From a virus, in IMG/VR virus record IMGVR_UViG_3300033052_000007, positions 1 through 28,894 of that record: a stretch of 28,894 bases of DNA. One strand, given 5' to 3'. The position numbers were made by a program, and so were the translations under genes. The notes under the pieces were generated by a model. The model saw only the letters and a program-made list of their open reading frames with translations. It searched no databases and was not told the DNA's origin. The first letter of the stretch is position 1. The number at the start of each line of letters is the position of its first letter. Below, in pieces: positions 1 through 6,860 of this stretch.

Positions 1-1
1 C

Positions 2-241
2 TCCGCCCGGATCGGCAGCAGCGGCTACTCCGCCCGGATCGATGTCTCAGGCAAAGACGCGGTAGTCGCGTCTGCTGGCCCTAGCGCGTCGGTGACCGGA
101 GCGGACGGCACTTGGGTGTCGCTGGCTGAGTTTGACCGAAACGGAAAGTGCATCGGCTTTGCCACCGGCTGCATTGGGCAGGACGGCCTCAAGGCTGGTG
201 TTCGGTATGTCGCCAAGGGCGGCAAGTTGGTGGAGGCATGA
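2..241 (+). CDS. DUF7666-like phage repeat protein (3' part only)
   Basis: The frame is open from the left edge and gives the last 79 residues. Residues 1-17 hold repeats of the type SARIGSSGY/SARIDVSG, encoded by a 14-nt exact repeat (positions 1-14 and 28-41, period 27 nt or 9 codons). Such nine-residue units are typical of phage proteins that end in a DUF7666-type domain. The C-terminal part (TWVSLAEFD...GLKAGVRYVAKGGKLVE) fits that domain as I remember it. Function is unknown; the repeats suggest a beta-solenoid. The stop overlaps the next start. More repeats are expected upstream of the window. Confidence 0.6.
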   Translation, partial: SARIGSSGYSARIDVSGKDAVVASAGPSASVTGADGTWVSLAEFDRNGKCIGFATGCIGQDGLKAGVRYVAKGGKLVEA

Positions 242-519
242 CCATGAACCGCAAGATCAAGATCACCGGCAGCCGCACCACGGCGCTGATCGATATCACC
301 GATATTCCCGAGACGACCACCGAAGCGCAACTGCTCCGGCACTATCTCAACCTCGCGCAGTCGTACTTCACCGACATGGGTACGATCAGGTCAGTGACGT
401 TCGTGGCTACCGATGACGCTCTCGACCGGATGGCGGCTGAACATGCTGCGGGATTTGTGGGCGAGACGCCGATCAAGCCCCGCCGCGCCACAGCCGACAC
501 TATGGGGAGGATTGAGTGA
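238..519 (+). CDS. small phage protein of unknown function
   Basis: This 93-residue protein begins at ATG 238, overlapping the preceding stop in ATGA; a second ATG lies two codons on (244). I do not recognise a family. The N-terminus is basic (MTMNRKIKITGSR), the middle is predicted helical (LLRHYLNLAQSYF), and the C-terminus is basic and proline-containing. There are no cysteines, membrane segments or signal peptide. It belongs to the early operon by strand, spacing and codon use and is likely cytoplasmic. Confidence 0.65.
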   Translation: MTMNRKIKITGSRTTALIDITDIPETTTEAQLLRHYLNLAQSYFTDMGTIRSVTFVATDDALDRMAAEHAAGFVGETPIKPRRATADTMGRIE

Positions 520-749
520 TGGGCGACCGCAAGAAGTACGCGGAAAACTACCCGACTCCGTACGAATACCGAAGAGAAGAACGAGAACTGGCCTTCCAGT
601 TCGCCCCAAAGATTTACCCATGTCGGTCATGCGGCTGGCCAGTGGCAGACGGCTACGTGTGCCAGTACTGCGGCGATGACGATCCGAATGGCGAGGCAGT
701 GGAGCGGCCCAAGACCCCCTCCCCGCTCAACACGAAGATGGAGGGGTGA
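519..749 (+). CDS. small zinc-ribbon protein
   Basis: This 76-residue protein carries two CxxC knuckles, C35-x2-C38 (CRSCGW) and C48-x2-C51 (CQYCGD), nine residues apart. This is a typical small treble-clef or zinc-ribbon arrangement. The N-terminal half is charged (RREERELAFQF). The start is ATG 519, sharing one base with the previous stop in TGATG; a GTG at 516 is possible. Zinc binding follows from the motif. Its role is unknown, though such ribbons in early phage genes often contact nucleic acid or host proteins. Confidence 0.7.
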   Translation: MGDRKKYAENYPTPYEYRREERELAFQFAPKIYPCRSCGWPVADGYVCQYCGDDDPNGEAVERPKTPSPLNTKMEG

Positions 750-750
750 G

Positions 751-978
751 ATGGCGGTGTACGTGAGGCAAGTTCCGCAGTGGGAAGTAGAAAGAACCGA
801 CGACCCAGAGGTCGTTCCCGTCACGGTCAAGCATGTCAATACAGCCGGGGCTGATGGGTCGCTGCGCAAGCTCATTGAGCTTGGGCAGGGCGAGCACCGG
901 GTTTGGATTGATCTGTCTCTTGCGGAAGCGGTCATCAGCGCAATCGGCGCTGCTGCTGAAGCTTGGCGGTCGAAATGA
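751..978 (+). CDS. small phage protein of unknown function
   Basis: This is a 75-residue protein from ATG 751. The frame stays open upstream, but starting at 751 leaves one base after the previous stop and suits the operon spacing. The sequence (LRKLIELGQGEHRVWIDLSLAEAVISAIGAAAEAW) suggests beta strands followed by an amphipathic helix. I see no motif I can name. The stop overlaps the ATG of the 40-residue gene that follows (ATGA). Confidence 0.65.
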   Translation: MAVYVRQVPQWEVERTDDPEVVPVTVKHVNTAGADGSLRKLIELGQGEHRVWIDLSLAEAVISAIGAAAEAWRSK

Positions 979-1097
979 CGACCACCCTCCCCCACCGTGA
1001 TCCTGCAATTGTTGCAGAGGTCATGGCAGCAAACCGCGACAGGCTCATGGCCATCGTCGCTGTCGTACAGGATGCAGTCCGGAAGGTTGAGAAATGA
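975..1097 (+). CDS. 40-residue microprotein
   Basis: This short frame encodes MTTTLPHRDPAIVAEVMAAN... and ends in VRKVEK. Its ATG overlaps the preceding TGA and its TGA overlaps the ATG of the Erf gene, both as ATGA. The same junction pattern as the surrounding genes at both ends is the main evidence that it is translated. The peptide is predicted as one helix, with no membrane segment. Position suggests translational coupling into the recombination genes. Function is unknown. Confidence 0.55.
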   Translation: MTTTLPHRDPAIVAEVMAANRDRLMAIVAVVQDAVRKVEK

Positions 1098-1900
1098 ACG
1101 CCGCAGTTGCAACCGATCTCGCTGGACGTACCGAAGTCGCTTCGCGCACCGAGGCCGGAACCGTCGCCATTCACCCCGCCTCGGACACCACGTCGCTGCT
1201 CCAGGTTATCACCCGCGCCGCGTCCGATCCAGCCGTTGATATCGACAAGATGGAACGGCTGATGGCGATGCATGAGCGCATGGTGGCGCGCGATGCCAAA
1301 GCCGCGTTCGCCGCAGCCCTGTCCGAAATGCAGCCAGAGCTTCCCGTCATTGACCGGCGCGGGCGTATCGAGGTGCGAGAGAAAGACGCACAGGGCAAAC
1401 GCAACGGAGAAATCCAGCAGTCAACGCCCTATGCGCTATGGGAGGACATCAACGAGGCAATCCGACCGGTCCTGCACAAGTACGGGTTCGCGCTCGCCTT
1501 CCGCATCAAGAAGGAGGCCGATCGCGTCGAGGTCACCAGCGTCCTGTCTCACAACCAGGGTCATTCGGACGAATGCACGCTGAGCTTGCCAATGGATACC
1601 ACCGGCAGCAAGAACAACGTGCAGGCCATCGGTTCATCGATCAGCTACGGCAAGCGCTACGGCGCGCTTGCGCTGCTCAACATCACGACGCGCGGCGAGG
1701 ATGATGACGGTCGCAAGGCCGGCGCGCCCGCCAGCATCAACGAGCAGCAGCGGCAAGAACTTTCCGACCTCATGGACCAGACCGCCGTGGATGAGGCGAA
1801 GTTCTTCGCGTTCTTCCGCATCGAGTATCTGGCGGAACTCCCGTCGAGCCGGTTCGGAGAGGCCAAGGCCATGCTTGAAGCGAAGAAGGCCCGCAAATGA
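1094..1900 (+). CDS. erf: ERF-family single-strand annealing recombinase
   Basis: This 268-residue protein is an Erf-type annealing protein, which pairs complementary single strands for phage recombination and genome circularisation. The ERF core spans roughly residues 60-205. It contains FAAALSEMQPELP, an IRPVLHKYGFALAF segment and the diagnostic AIGSSISYGKRYGALALLNI block (178-197), followed by an acidic DDDG. The first 50 residues are a low-conservation leader. The C-terminus is predicted helical (QRQELSDLMDQ...), where family members show variable tails. It is coupled by ATGA to the exonuclease gene downstream, the usual annealase-exonuclease pair. Confidence 0.9.
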   Translation: MNAAVATDLAGRTEVASRTEAGTVAIHPASDTTSLLQVITRAASDPAVDIDKMERLMAMHERMVARDAKAAFAAALSEMQPELPVIDRRGRIEVREKDAQGKRNGEIQQSTPYALWEDINEAIRPVLHKYGFALAFRIKKEADRVEVTSVLSHNQGHSDECTLSLPMDTTGSKNNVQAIGSSISYGKRYGALALLNITTRGEDDDGRKAGAPASINEQQRQELSDLMDQTAVDEAKFFAFFRIEYLAELPSSRFGEAKAMLEAKKARK

Positions 1901-2532
1901 TCGAGATTTTCGACGTTGAGCAAGGATCGCCTGAATGGTTCGCGGTGCGGGCCGGCGTTGTGACCAGTTCGGAGTTCGCAACCGTCATGGCCAAGGGCAA
2001 GGACGGCGGTGCCAGTGTCACCCGCGCCAAGTACCTGAGGCAGCTTGCCGGCGAAATCCTGACCGGCGAACCGGCTCCAGAAGGGTATTCGAACGGCTTC
2101 ATGGCGCGCGGCAAGGAACTCGAGGACGAGGCGCGGCGGCTGTTTGCCTTCATGCGCGATGCCGACCCGATCAAGGTTGGCTTCGTCAAGGACGGTCGCG
2201 TCGGGTGTAGCCCGGACAGCCTGCTTGGGGAGCGCTCCGGCCTCGAAATCAAGGTCGCCATCCCGGCCGTGCAAATCGAACGGCTCCAACTTGGCCGTCT
2301 GCCGCCAGAACATGTCGCGCAAGTGCAGGGCAGCATGTGGGTCACCGGCCGGCCGACATGGAGCTTCATGAGCTACTGCCCAAAACTGCCTCCGCTGATT
2401 GTCGAGGTCGAGCGGGACAACGCCTACCTGGCGCAGCTCGGCAACGCGATGGCGGCATTCCAAGACGAGCTCGACAGCCTCGTGGCTTCGATCCGCACCT
2501 ATCAGGATTTCAAGGGGAGGGCCGCAGCATGA
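1897..2532 (+). CDS. YqaJ-type viral recombinase exonuclease
   Basis: This 211-residue protein is a lambda-exonuclease/YqaJ-fold nuclease. It is expected to resect double-stranded ends 5'-3' and hand single strands to the Erf-type annealase encoded just upstream. Visible motifs are the N-terminal GSPEWFAVRAGVVTSS (10-25), which matches the family's xWxxxRxGxxTAS start, the conserved GKELEDEAR helix (72-80), the metal-binding D107 in SPDSL, E117-x-K119 in GLEIKVA, and the QVQ strand (142-144). Length is normal for the family. It begins in an ATGA overlap with the Erf gene. Confidence 0.9.
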   Translation: MIEIFDVEQGSPEWFAVRAGVVTSSEFATVMAKGKDGGASVTRAKYLRQLAGEILTGEPAPEGYSNGFMARGKELEDEARRLFAFMRDADPIKVGFVKDGRVGCSPDSLLGERSGLEIKVAIPAVQIERLQLGRLPPEHVAQVQGSMWVTGRPTWSFMSYCPKLPPLIVEVERDNAYLAQLGNAMAAFQDELDSLVASIRTYQDFKGRAAA

Positions 2533-2744
2533 GAGGAGGTTCATTCTTGAAGCGGCCCCTCACGCACCTTACCGACGAAGCGCGCCTAGAGGCCGCAACC
2601 TCGGATCAGCAGCTTTCGGACGTGTGCCGCGACATTGAAGCCCGATTGAAGGCCGAAGGCGCGAGCGTCGAGGACTGGCAGGAATACGAGGAACTTCGCG
2701 AGCGGTTCGTCTCGCGCATGTTTGCTGGCGCGAGGGCGTCATGA
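2529..2744 (+). CDS. small helical phage protein
   Basis: This is a 71-residue protein from ATG 2529 (ATGA overlap with the exonuclease stop). The frame is open further upstream, but only this start avoids a long overlap. It is rich in Glu, Arg and Ala (SDVCRDIEARLKAEGASVEDWQEYEELRERF) and predicted almost wholly helical, possibly a coiled coil. It lies between the exonuclease and NinB genes, so a recombination accessory role is possible but not shown. Confidence 0.65.
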   Translation: MRGGSFLKRPLTHLTDEARLEAATSDQQLSDVCRDIEARLKAEGASVEDWQEYEELRERFVSRMFAGARAS

Positions 2745-3142
2745 GCAGGGCCCTGATTGTTCTCTACAGCGCTTTTGACCGCCGCAAGGCCAAGGAATGG
2801 ATCGACAAGGCACCAACAGGGACCCGCGTGGAATACAAAGCCGCGCGCCGTACGCTCGATCAAAATTCGAAGATGTGGGTGATGCTCACCGAGGTAGCGC
2901 AACAGGTCGAGTGGCACGGCACGAAGCTCACGCCAGACGATTGGAAGTTGATCTTCCTCGACGGGTTAAAGCGCGAACTGCGCATCGTCCCTAACCTCGA
3001 CGGGAATGGCTTCGTCAACCTGGGCCGGTCATCCTCCGATCTGTCGAAAGACGAAATGGCCGACCTGATTACACTGATCGAGGCGTGGGGCCTACAGCAT
3101 GGGGTGGCATTTGCTGAGCCATCCGAAAGCGAGGCCGCATGA
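2741..3142 (+). CDS. ninB: NinB-like recombination protein
   Basis: This 133-residue protein matches the NinB/Orf family of phage recombination mediators, which bind single-stranded DNA and help RecF-pathway-type or phage annealase recombination. The signature RTLDQNSKMW lies at 37-46, followed by WHGTKLTPDDWKLIF (58-72), LKRELRIVPNLDG, and SSSDLSKDEMADLI (97-110) near the end. Length is close to lambda NinB (about 146 residues). It is coupled by ATGA overlaps on both sides and completes the recombination block. Confidence 0.88.
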   Translation: MSRALIVLYSAFDRRKAKEWIDKAPTGTRVEYKAARRTLDQNSKMWVMLTEVAQQVEWHGTKLTPDDWKLIFLDGLKRELRIVPNLDGNGFVNLGRSSSDLSKDEMADLITLIEAWGLQHGVAFAEPSESEAA

Positions 3143-3186
3143 TCGTCCTCCTTACAGACCCGGAAGCCATGAGGATGGCGGCATGA
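3139..3186 (+). CDS. 15-residue micro-ORF
   Basis: The frame reads MIVLLTDPEAMRMAA. Its ATG overlaps the NinB stop and its TGA overlaps the ATG of the next gene, both as ATGA. This exact fit to the operon junction rule is the only evidence. It may serve to carry ribosomes across the gap rather than to make a functional peptide. Confidence 0.35.
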   Translation: MIVLLTDPEAMRMAA

Positions 3187-3494
3187 GCGTGAACCCTTTC
3201 GGCCCACTGTCCGCCGAGGAATTCCAGAAGGCCGTTGATGCGCCCTATGGGCTGGCTGGGGACATCCTCCGCAAGGCGGACCCTCTATGGGGGCGCTCGT
3301 TCCCCGAAGGGGAGAAGTCACGATGGAAGGTCGTTTTCCATCAGCAAGTCACCATGTCGGCAACTGCGTACGTGGAAGCCGCGTCCGAGGAAGAAGCTGC
3401 TGCCATTGCTGAACACTTCGATACCTCGAAGCTGACCTTCGACAGATACGTCGATTCCGGCGACGACGAAATAGCCTCGGTGGAGAAGGCGTGA
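3183..3494 (+). CDS. phage protein of unknown function
   Basis: This 103-residue protein starts at ATG 3183. The N-terminus (MSVNPFGPLSAEEFQKAVDAPYG) is followed by KWRVVFHQQVTMSATAYVEAASEEEAAAIA-like strands and a helix (actual residues: WKVVFHQQVTM...EAASEEEAAAIAEHF). The pattern of beta strand, AxSEEEAxAxA helix and strand resembles small domains found in many phage hypothetical proteins. The C-terminus is acidic. I assign no function. It is linked to the next gene through a TGATG junction. Confidence 0.65.
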   Translation: MSVNPFGPLSAEEFQKAVDAPYGLAGDILRKADPLWGRSFPEGEKSRWKVVFHQQVTMSATAYVEAASEEEAAAIAEHFDTSKLTFDRYVDSGDDEIASVEKA

Positions 3495-3886
3495 TGTTCG
3501 AATTCAAGCGCCCCGAAACCGCGTTCTCCCTCTCTGGCCGCAACGGACAGAAAAAGCGCCCCCGTGTCACCAATGACGCGCATCTCAAATTCATCCGCAG
3601 GCTTCCGTCTCTCGTCCCCGGTGAAGGACCAGTAGAGGCAGCGCATATCCGGTACGCAGACTCACGCTATCGGAAACCCGCAGTTGGGATGGCTGAAAAG
3701 CCGGACGACAAGTACGTGATCCCGCTCGCTGCTTCGGAGCACCGCAAGCAGCACGACATGGATGAGCGCGAGTACTGGAAGTCAGTCGGCATAGACCCTG
3801 TTCTCGTAGCCATTCTGCTGTTCCAGGCTACCGGCGACGAGGAAGAAGGGGAAGCCATCATACAGCAGTTTGGAGGGTCGAGATGA
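3494..3886 (+). CDS. HNH/Ref-like nuclease-family protein lacking zinc cysteines
   Basis: This 130-residue protein resembles the phage Ref/DUF968-type HNH proteins that assist recombination. The core runs from about 29 to 102: DAHLKFIRRLPS, EAAHIRYAD with H51, GMAEKPDDKYVIPL, EHRKQH with H83 and H87, then MDEREYWKSVGIDP. Many relatives have a CxxC knuckle where this protein has LPSLVPGEG, and a Cys where it has PLAASEH, so a structural zinc site seems absent. The active-site histidines remain. Start is ATG 3494; GTG 3491 is possible. It sits directly after the recombination genes. Confidence 0.65.
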   Translation: MFEFKRPETAFSLSGRNGQKKRPRVTNDAHLKFIRRLPSLVPGEGPVEAAHIRYADSRYRKPAVGMAEKPDDKYVIPLAASEHRKQHDMDEREYWKSVGIDPVLVAILLFQATGDEEEGEAIIQQFGGSR

Positions 3887-4266
3887 CCGGAACGAGCGAA
3901 GTGTTCGACAATGACGATCTGCGGGAACTCGAACGGATGGTACCGGCCGAGCTTATCAGAGAGATCAGCACACAGAACCCGCTTCACCAAGTGTACTTTC
4001 GCGCCGGACTGCTGGCGTGCCGGGAGTACATGGCCAGGTTCGTCGAGCAAGGTGGGCATGCTGACATTGCCGCATCGATCCGCGCCAACTGGTGGCCACA
4101 ACTCGGGGACGACCCAGGCCCCCCGAGGCAATACCGATTTGAGGAAGTCGCTGAGGAATGCACACAGGACAACGGCAAGCCCGGATGGCGCAGCCTGCCG
4201 ATCTCGCCCAGCTTCGAAGCCCTTGCCGTTGCATGGACGTTTATAGGTGACGGAGGGTCGAGATGA
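3883..4266 (+). CDS. phage protein of unknown function
   Basis: This 127-residue protein starts at ATG 3883 in an ATGA overlap. It begins acidic (MTGTSEVFDNDDLRELERMVPAEL) and continues with a helical segment (FRAGLLACREYMARFV), a tryptophan pair (ANWWPQLGDDP) and a C-terminal FEALAVAWTFIGDGGSR. I see no membrane segment long enough to count and no nameable motif. The context is the small-gene part of the early operon. Confidence 0.65.
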   Translation: MTGTSEVFDNDDLRELERMVPAELIREISTQNPLHQVYFRAGLLACREYMARFVEQGGHADIAASIRANWWPQLGDDPGPPRQYRFEEVAEECTQDNGKPGWRSLPISPSFEALAVAWTFIGDGGSR

Positions 4267-4637
4267 CCAATTGGGACATGTACACCGCCATCGACCAAAT
4301 CGAATGGTGCAAGTTTGAGACAGAGGCCGGGCCTCTGGCGAACAATGTCGCATGGCGCTGGCTGAAAGAGCGCGTCAACGACGGCCCACGCTACGCCATG
4401 GGGCAGGTCGTGGAGATGGATGTCGGCGGAGAAATCAACGGCGTTCACATATCGCAGGTCTGCCAGTTCACGATCGTAGGCATCCGCATGGGTAGCGACG
4501 ACGCGCGGCGCACCTACACCTACGACCTTTCGGATGATCCGCCGTTCCCGTGGCACTACGGCAAGACGAACTTCCCGCATGTCGATGAGAAGAAGCTGCG
4601 CCTTCCCAAGGCCCGCAATGGAGACAGCAATGCGTAA
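4263..4637 (+). CDS. phage protein of unknown function
   Basis: This 124-residue protein starts at ATG 4263 (ATGA). It is rich in Trp and Tyr (MTNWDMYTAIDQIEWCKFE, AWRWLKERV, PPFPWHYGKTNF), with a central beta-rich part (GQVVEMDVGGEINGVHISQVCQFTIVGIRM written in two strands). The last residues, NGDSNA, are encoded by the repeated junction sequence that also supplies the ribosome site of the next gene, giving an 8-nt overlap. I assign no function. Confidence 0.65.
   Translation: MTNWDMYTAIDQIEWCKFETEAGPLANNVAWRWLKERVNDGPRYAMGQVVEMDVGGEINGVHISQVCQFTIVGIRMGSDDARRTYTYDLSDDPPFPWHYGKTNFPHVDEKKLRLPKARNGDSNA
4616..4633 (+). repeat. gene-junction repeat, copy 1 (RBS plus start)
   Basis: An 18-nt sequence, CAATGGAGACAGCAATGC, recurs exactly at 4977-4994, and its 13-nt core GGAGACAGCAATG recurs at 5348-5360. 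GGAG is a Shine-Dalgarno site placed 6-7 nt before the ATG. In the upstream frame it encodes GDSNA just before the stop. An in-frame upstream ATG at 4618 would give an alternative start, METAM. Confidence 0.8.
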
Positions 4638-4998
4638 TACCGACGAGGTTGTCGAAGCGGTACGCAACGGTGGCGCTTGCACCGACGAAGAGCTCCGGTA
4701 CGCCGTGCGCAACCTGTCCATCTGGCAGAACGGGCTAGTGTTCCCGCTGGCTCGCGCCGTCACCGAAGACCCGGTTAGCCCAAGGACCAAACGCGACCTC
4801 CAGCGAGCATACGACAGCATGCGTGAGGGTAACAAGGTTCCTCTCGATAAACGCCTAAAAGGCGGCTTCTTCGAGCCCGGAATATCGCAAGAGGAACGGG
4901 TGAACCGCATGGCTTCGACCACTTCCGAAGCAGCGGTGAAGCTTGTCGGCGCACTGCGAGGCATGCGCAAGCCCACCAATGGAGACAGCAATGCCTGA
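4630..4998 (+). CDS. phage protein of unknown function
   Basis: This 122-residue protein starts at ATG 4630, chosen because GGAG lies 6-7 nt upstream; ATG 4618 is an alternative. It is basic and predicted helical (AYDSMREGNKVPLDKRLKGG, RVNRMASTTSEAAVKLVGALRGM). It ends in the same NGDSNA tail as the preceding protein because the junction repeat is reused. No motif or membrane segment is visible. Neighbours and spacing place it in the early operon. Confidence 0.65.
   Translation: MRNTDEVVEAVRNGGACTDEELRYAVRNLSIWQNGLVFPLARAVTEDPVSPRTKRDLQRAYDSMREGNKVPLDKRLKGGFFEPGISQEERVNRMASTTSEAAVKLVGALRGMRKPTNGDSNA
4977..4994 (+). repeat. gene-junction repeat, copy 2 (RBS plus start)
   Basis: This is an exact 18-nt copy of 4616-4633. 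It again encodes the C-terminal GDSNA of the upstream protein and provides GGAG and ATG 4991 for the next gene, with an alternative in-frame ATG at 4979. Confidence 0.8.
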
Positions 4999-5494
4999 CC
5001 GGGAAGTACTGAAAGAACTGATCGATCGGGTGGAGAGGGCAAGCGGGCCGGATCGGGAGATCGACAAGGCCATTGCCATCTTTGTCGAGTGGACGGCTAC
5101 GGGGAAAGAACCGCCTGAAACCGGCACTCCGGATTATTGGTACTCCGACGCCTTTGGGATGCCCGCCTACACCGCCAGCATCGACGCAGCGCTCAGTCTC
5201 GTGGAGCGGTTTCGCCCCGGATGGCACTGGTACGTCGATGATCGCACGGCTGCCGTCTGGCCCGAAGGGGTCTATGACGAGTCAGACGTTGCGGCGGCAA
5301 CTCCAGCACTTTCCATCATCCTCGCCCTTCTGAAATCCCTCACCAGCGGAGACAGCAATGACCGACACCGTACCGCAAGAGCTTTTGAACTGTCCGTTCT
5401 GCGGGGGCGCGGCGCGATACCAGCGCAATCCGTATCACGAGGTTTGCTGCGACGCCTGCGATTTTGTTGGACCAGCACGTGGGACACGTGCTGA
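4991..5494 (+). CDS. phage protein of unknown function with a read-on C-terminus
   Basis: This is a 167-residue frame from ATG 4991. Residues 1-121 look like a normal acidic, folded protein (DREVLKELIDRVERASGPDREIDKAIAI, FRPGWHWYVDDRTAAVWPEGVY). The last 45 residues differ sharply: basic, Arg-rich, and encoded opposite in phase to the Lar-like gene from 5358 on. At the two earlier junction repeats a stop follows one codon after the repeat; here GAC CGA follows instead, so the frame runs on for 137 nt. The tail may be an accident of a lost stop. Confidence 0.6.
   Translation: MPDREVLKELIDRVERASGPDREIDKAIAIFVEWTATGKEPPETGTPDYWYSDAFGMPAYTASIDAALSLVERFRPGWHWYVDDRTAAVWPEGVYDESDVAAATPALSIILALLKSLTSGDSNDRHRTARAFELSVLRGRGAIPAQSVSRGLLRRLRFCWTSTWDTC
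5348..5360 (+). repeat. gene-junction repeat, copy 3 (core only, no stop)
   Basis: The 13-nt core GGAGACAGCAATG matches copies 1 and 2. It supplies GGAG and ATG 5358 for the Lar-like gene. The upstream frame codes SGDSND here and meets no stop. Confidence 0.75.
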
Positions 5495-5714
5495 CGCCAT
5501 CGCCGCGTGGAACCGCCGCACCGACACCGCTGCGCTAAGGGCGCAAGTGGTGGAGGAGTGGCCAGGCGACAATTACGAACAGTACGAGACGGCGCACAAT
5601 GCCGCAATTGCTGCATACGAAGCCACGTCGCCAACGGACTATCGGTACTCAGCCAGTGCTTTGCGCCACGCTGTGGACGCCGCCATCCGCTCTCTCAATG
5701 GGGAGCAGGGATGA
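5358..5714 (+). CDS. Lar-like zinc protein (restriction alleviation family)
   Basis: This is a 118-residue protein. Residues 12-54 match the Lar-type restriction alleviation domain: CPFCGG with C12/C15, a second knuckle around C31-x2-C34 (CDACDF), then GTRADAIAAWNRR, the family's closing motif. Lar from the Rac prophage modulates EcoKI restriction; most family members are untested, so the anti-restriction role here is inferred. The C-terminal half (55-118), with two AHNAAIAAYE/LRHAVDAAIR helices, is not part of Lar. Start is set by GGAG at 5348. Confidence 0.75.
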   Translation: MTDTVPQELLNCPFCGGAARYQRNPYHEVCCDACDFVGPARGTRADAIAAWNRRTDTAALRAQVVEEWPGDNYEQYETAHNAAIAAYEATSPTDYRYSASALRHAVDAAIRSLNGEQG

Positions 5715-5926
5715 TGGGGGAACCATGGAAGCCCCGCGCTGGCAAGTGGCCTTGGCGTGAGTTCCTGACGCTGGAGGAACGCGACAAGCTGTCGGAGGCG
5801 TGGGACGCGAAGCAGCACTGGCTCGCCCTGAACAAAGAACGCGCGGCCATCACAAACCGCGCGATACAGCGGGCCAAATACGCAGCCCGCGCCGCTCTCT
5901 CAAAAGCAGAAGGAGGGAAGCCGTGA
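5711..5926 (+). CDS. small basic phage protein
   Basis: This 71-residue protein starts at ATG 5711, overlapping the previous stop (ATGA); ATG 5714 is the next codon. It is tryptophan-rich at the front (GEPWKPRAGKWPWREF) and then helical and strongly basic (LNKERAAITNRAIQRAKYAARAALSKAE). This could bind nucleic acid, but no family is recognised. Confidence 0.6.
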   Translation: MMGEPWKPRAGKWPWREFLTLEERDKLSEAWDAKQHWLALNKERAAITNRAIQRAKYAARAALSKAEGGKP

Positions 5927-6180
5927 GCGATATCCCAGACAGCCACATCGCCTTCGCTCGCGAATTGGTCGCCTTGGCACGGAAGCACAGCATGAACCAC
6001 TTGCGGGTGGAATTCGACCACAGCGGCACCGCCAACTGGCAGAATGCACCGGATCACATAATCAGGATCGCAAAGACGCATTTCCTCTGGGAGGAGGGGC
6101 GGCACGGCGCAAGAACACGGATCAATATGTCACGTGAGGAGACGGCATACTTCGAGGAAATTGAGGAACCGACGCCATGA
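5923..6180 (+). CDS. small phage protein, GTG start
   Basis: This 85-residue protein uses GTG 5923 (GTGA overlap), preceded by a strong AGGAGGG ribosome site. The frame extends further upstream, but the GTG fits the operon overlap rule. The sequence (SDIPDSHIAFARELVALARKHSM, LRVEFDHSGTANWQNAPDHIIRIAKTHFLW in strands) suggests an alpha/beta fold, with an acidic C-terminus (YFEEIEEPTP). Function is not recognised. Confidence 0.65.
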   Translation: MSDIPDSHIAFARELVALARKHSMNHLRVEFDHSGTANWQNAPDHIIRIAKTHFLWEEGRHGARTRINMSREETAYFEEIEEPTP

Positions 6181-6860
6181 CCACTCCACTCGATAAGGCG
6201 GGGCTGGAAGCGGCGCTGCGAGAAGTTGCCGACTGGTTGTTGAAGTCTCGGCTGGTCGGGCACGAGCTGACTGCTGTCCGAGCGGCTGAGACCGTGAAGC
6301 ACGCCATTGACGCCCTCTCCGCCCTGCCTGCTGCCGGGCGGGAAGGGTCCGAGGGGCTGAGTGACGATATTCTGGTGCTGGTCTGGGAACTGCTCCAGAC
6401 GATCCACCAGCCGGCGCAAAAGGCTGGTAGTGACTATTGGCACGTGACCGCCGGGAAGCACGCTGAGTTCGGAAAAATCATCAGCGCGCTCCACACCGCC
6501 CTCGCCTCCGCCCCACCAGCACCGAGAGCGGAGCCGGTGGCGTGGCACGACTTGGACACCATCGCTGCACACGTGCCGGCCATTAAAGCTGGCTACGCCG
6601 AGGCGACAGGGGGGTGTGATTTCCAGTTTATTGCGGCAGAGATCGCCAAGTTCCTCGCCCATCCTGTCCCACCTGTACGGGCGAGGGTGAGCGACGAAAT
6701 GGTTGAACGGGCTATGCTCGCCAAAACGCCCGGAGGCATGTCCGTTGCTGACTGGATTTGCGCCAAGGTTATCGGTGCATCCAATGAGGTCAAGCGGCAG
6801 CATATTCCGAGTGTCATTCGAGCCATTCTGAAGGCCGCCTTGGAGGCCGACCATGACTGA
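6177..6860 (+). CDS. phage protein of unknown function (Ea-like)
   Basis: This 227-residue protein starts at ATG 6177 (ATGA). It reads as segments joined by Pro/Ala linkers: an N-terminal helical part (GLEAALREVADWLLKSR), a linker (LASAPPAPRAEPVAWHDL), and a C-terminal part opening with VSDEMVERAM, a phrase common in phage hypothetical proteins with mosaic architecture. I see no catalytic motif or TM segment. Such mosaic early proteins vary between related phages and I cannot assign a role. Confidence 0.65.
   Translation: MTTPLDKAGLEAALREVADWLLKSRLVGHELTAVRAAETVKHAIDALSALPAAGREGSEGLSDDILVLVWELLQTIHQPAQKAGSDYWHVTAGKHAEFGKIISALHTALASAPPAPRAEPVAWHDLDTIAAHVPAIKAGYAEATGGCDFQFIAAEIAKFLAHPVPPVRARVSDEMVERAMLAKTPGGMSVADWICAKVIGASNEVKRQHIPSVIRAILKAALEADHD

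Noticed and set aside
1657-2544. Minus-strand frame (295 codons) opposite the Erf and exonuclease genes
   Set aside because: Both plus-strand genes carry family motifs throughout; the minus frame has none.
3984-5042. Long minus-strand open frame (352 codons) under the early operon
   Set aside because: It lies antisense to four coupled plus-strand genes, has no ribosome site and an Arg/Ser/Pro-rich composition typical of shadow frames in GC-rich DNA.
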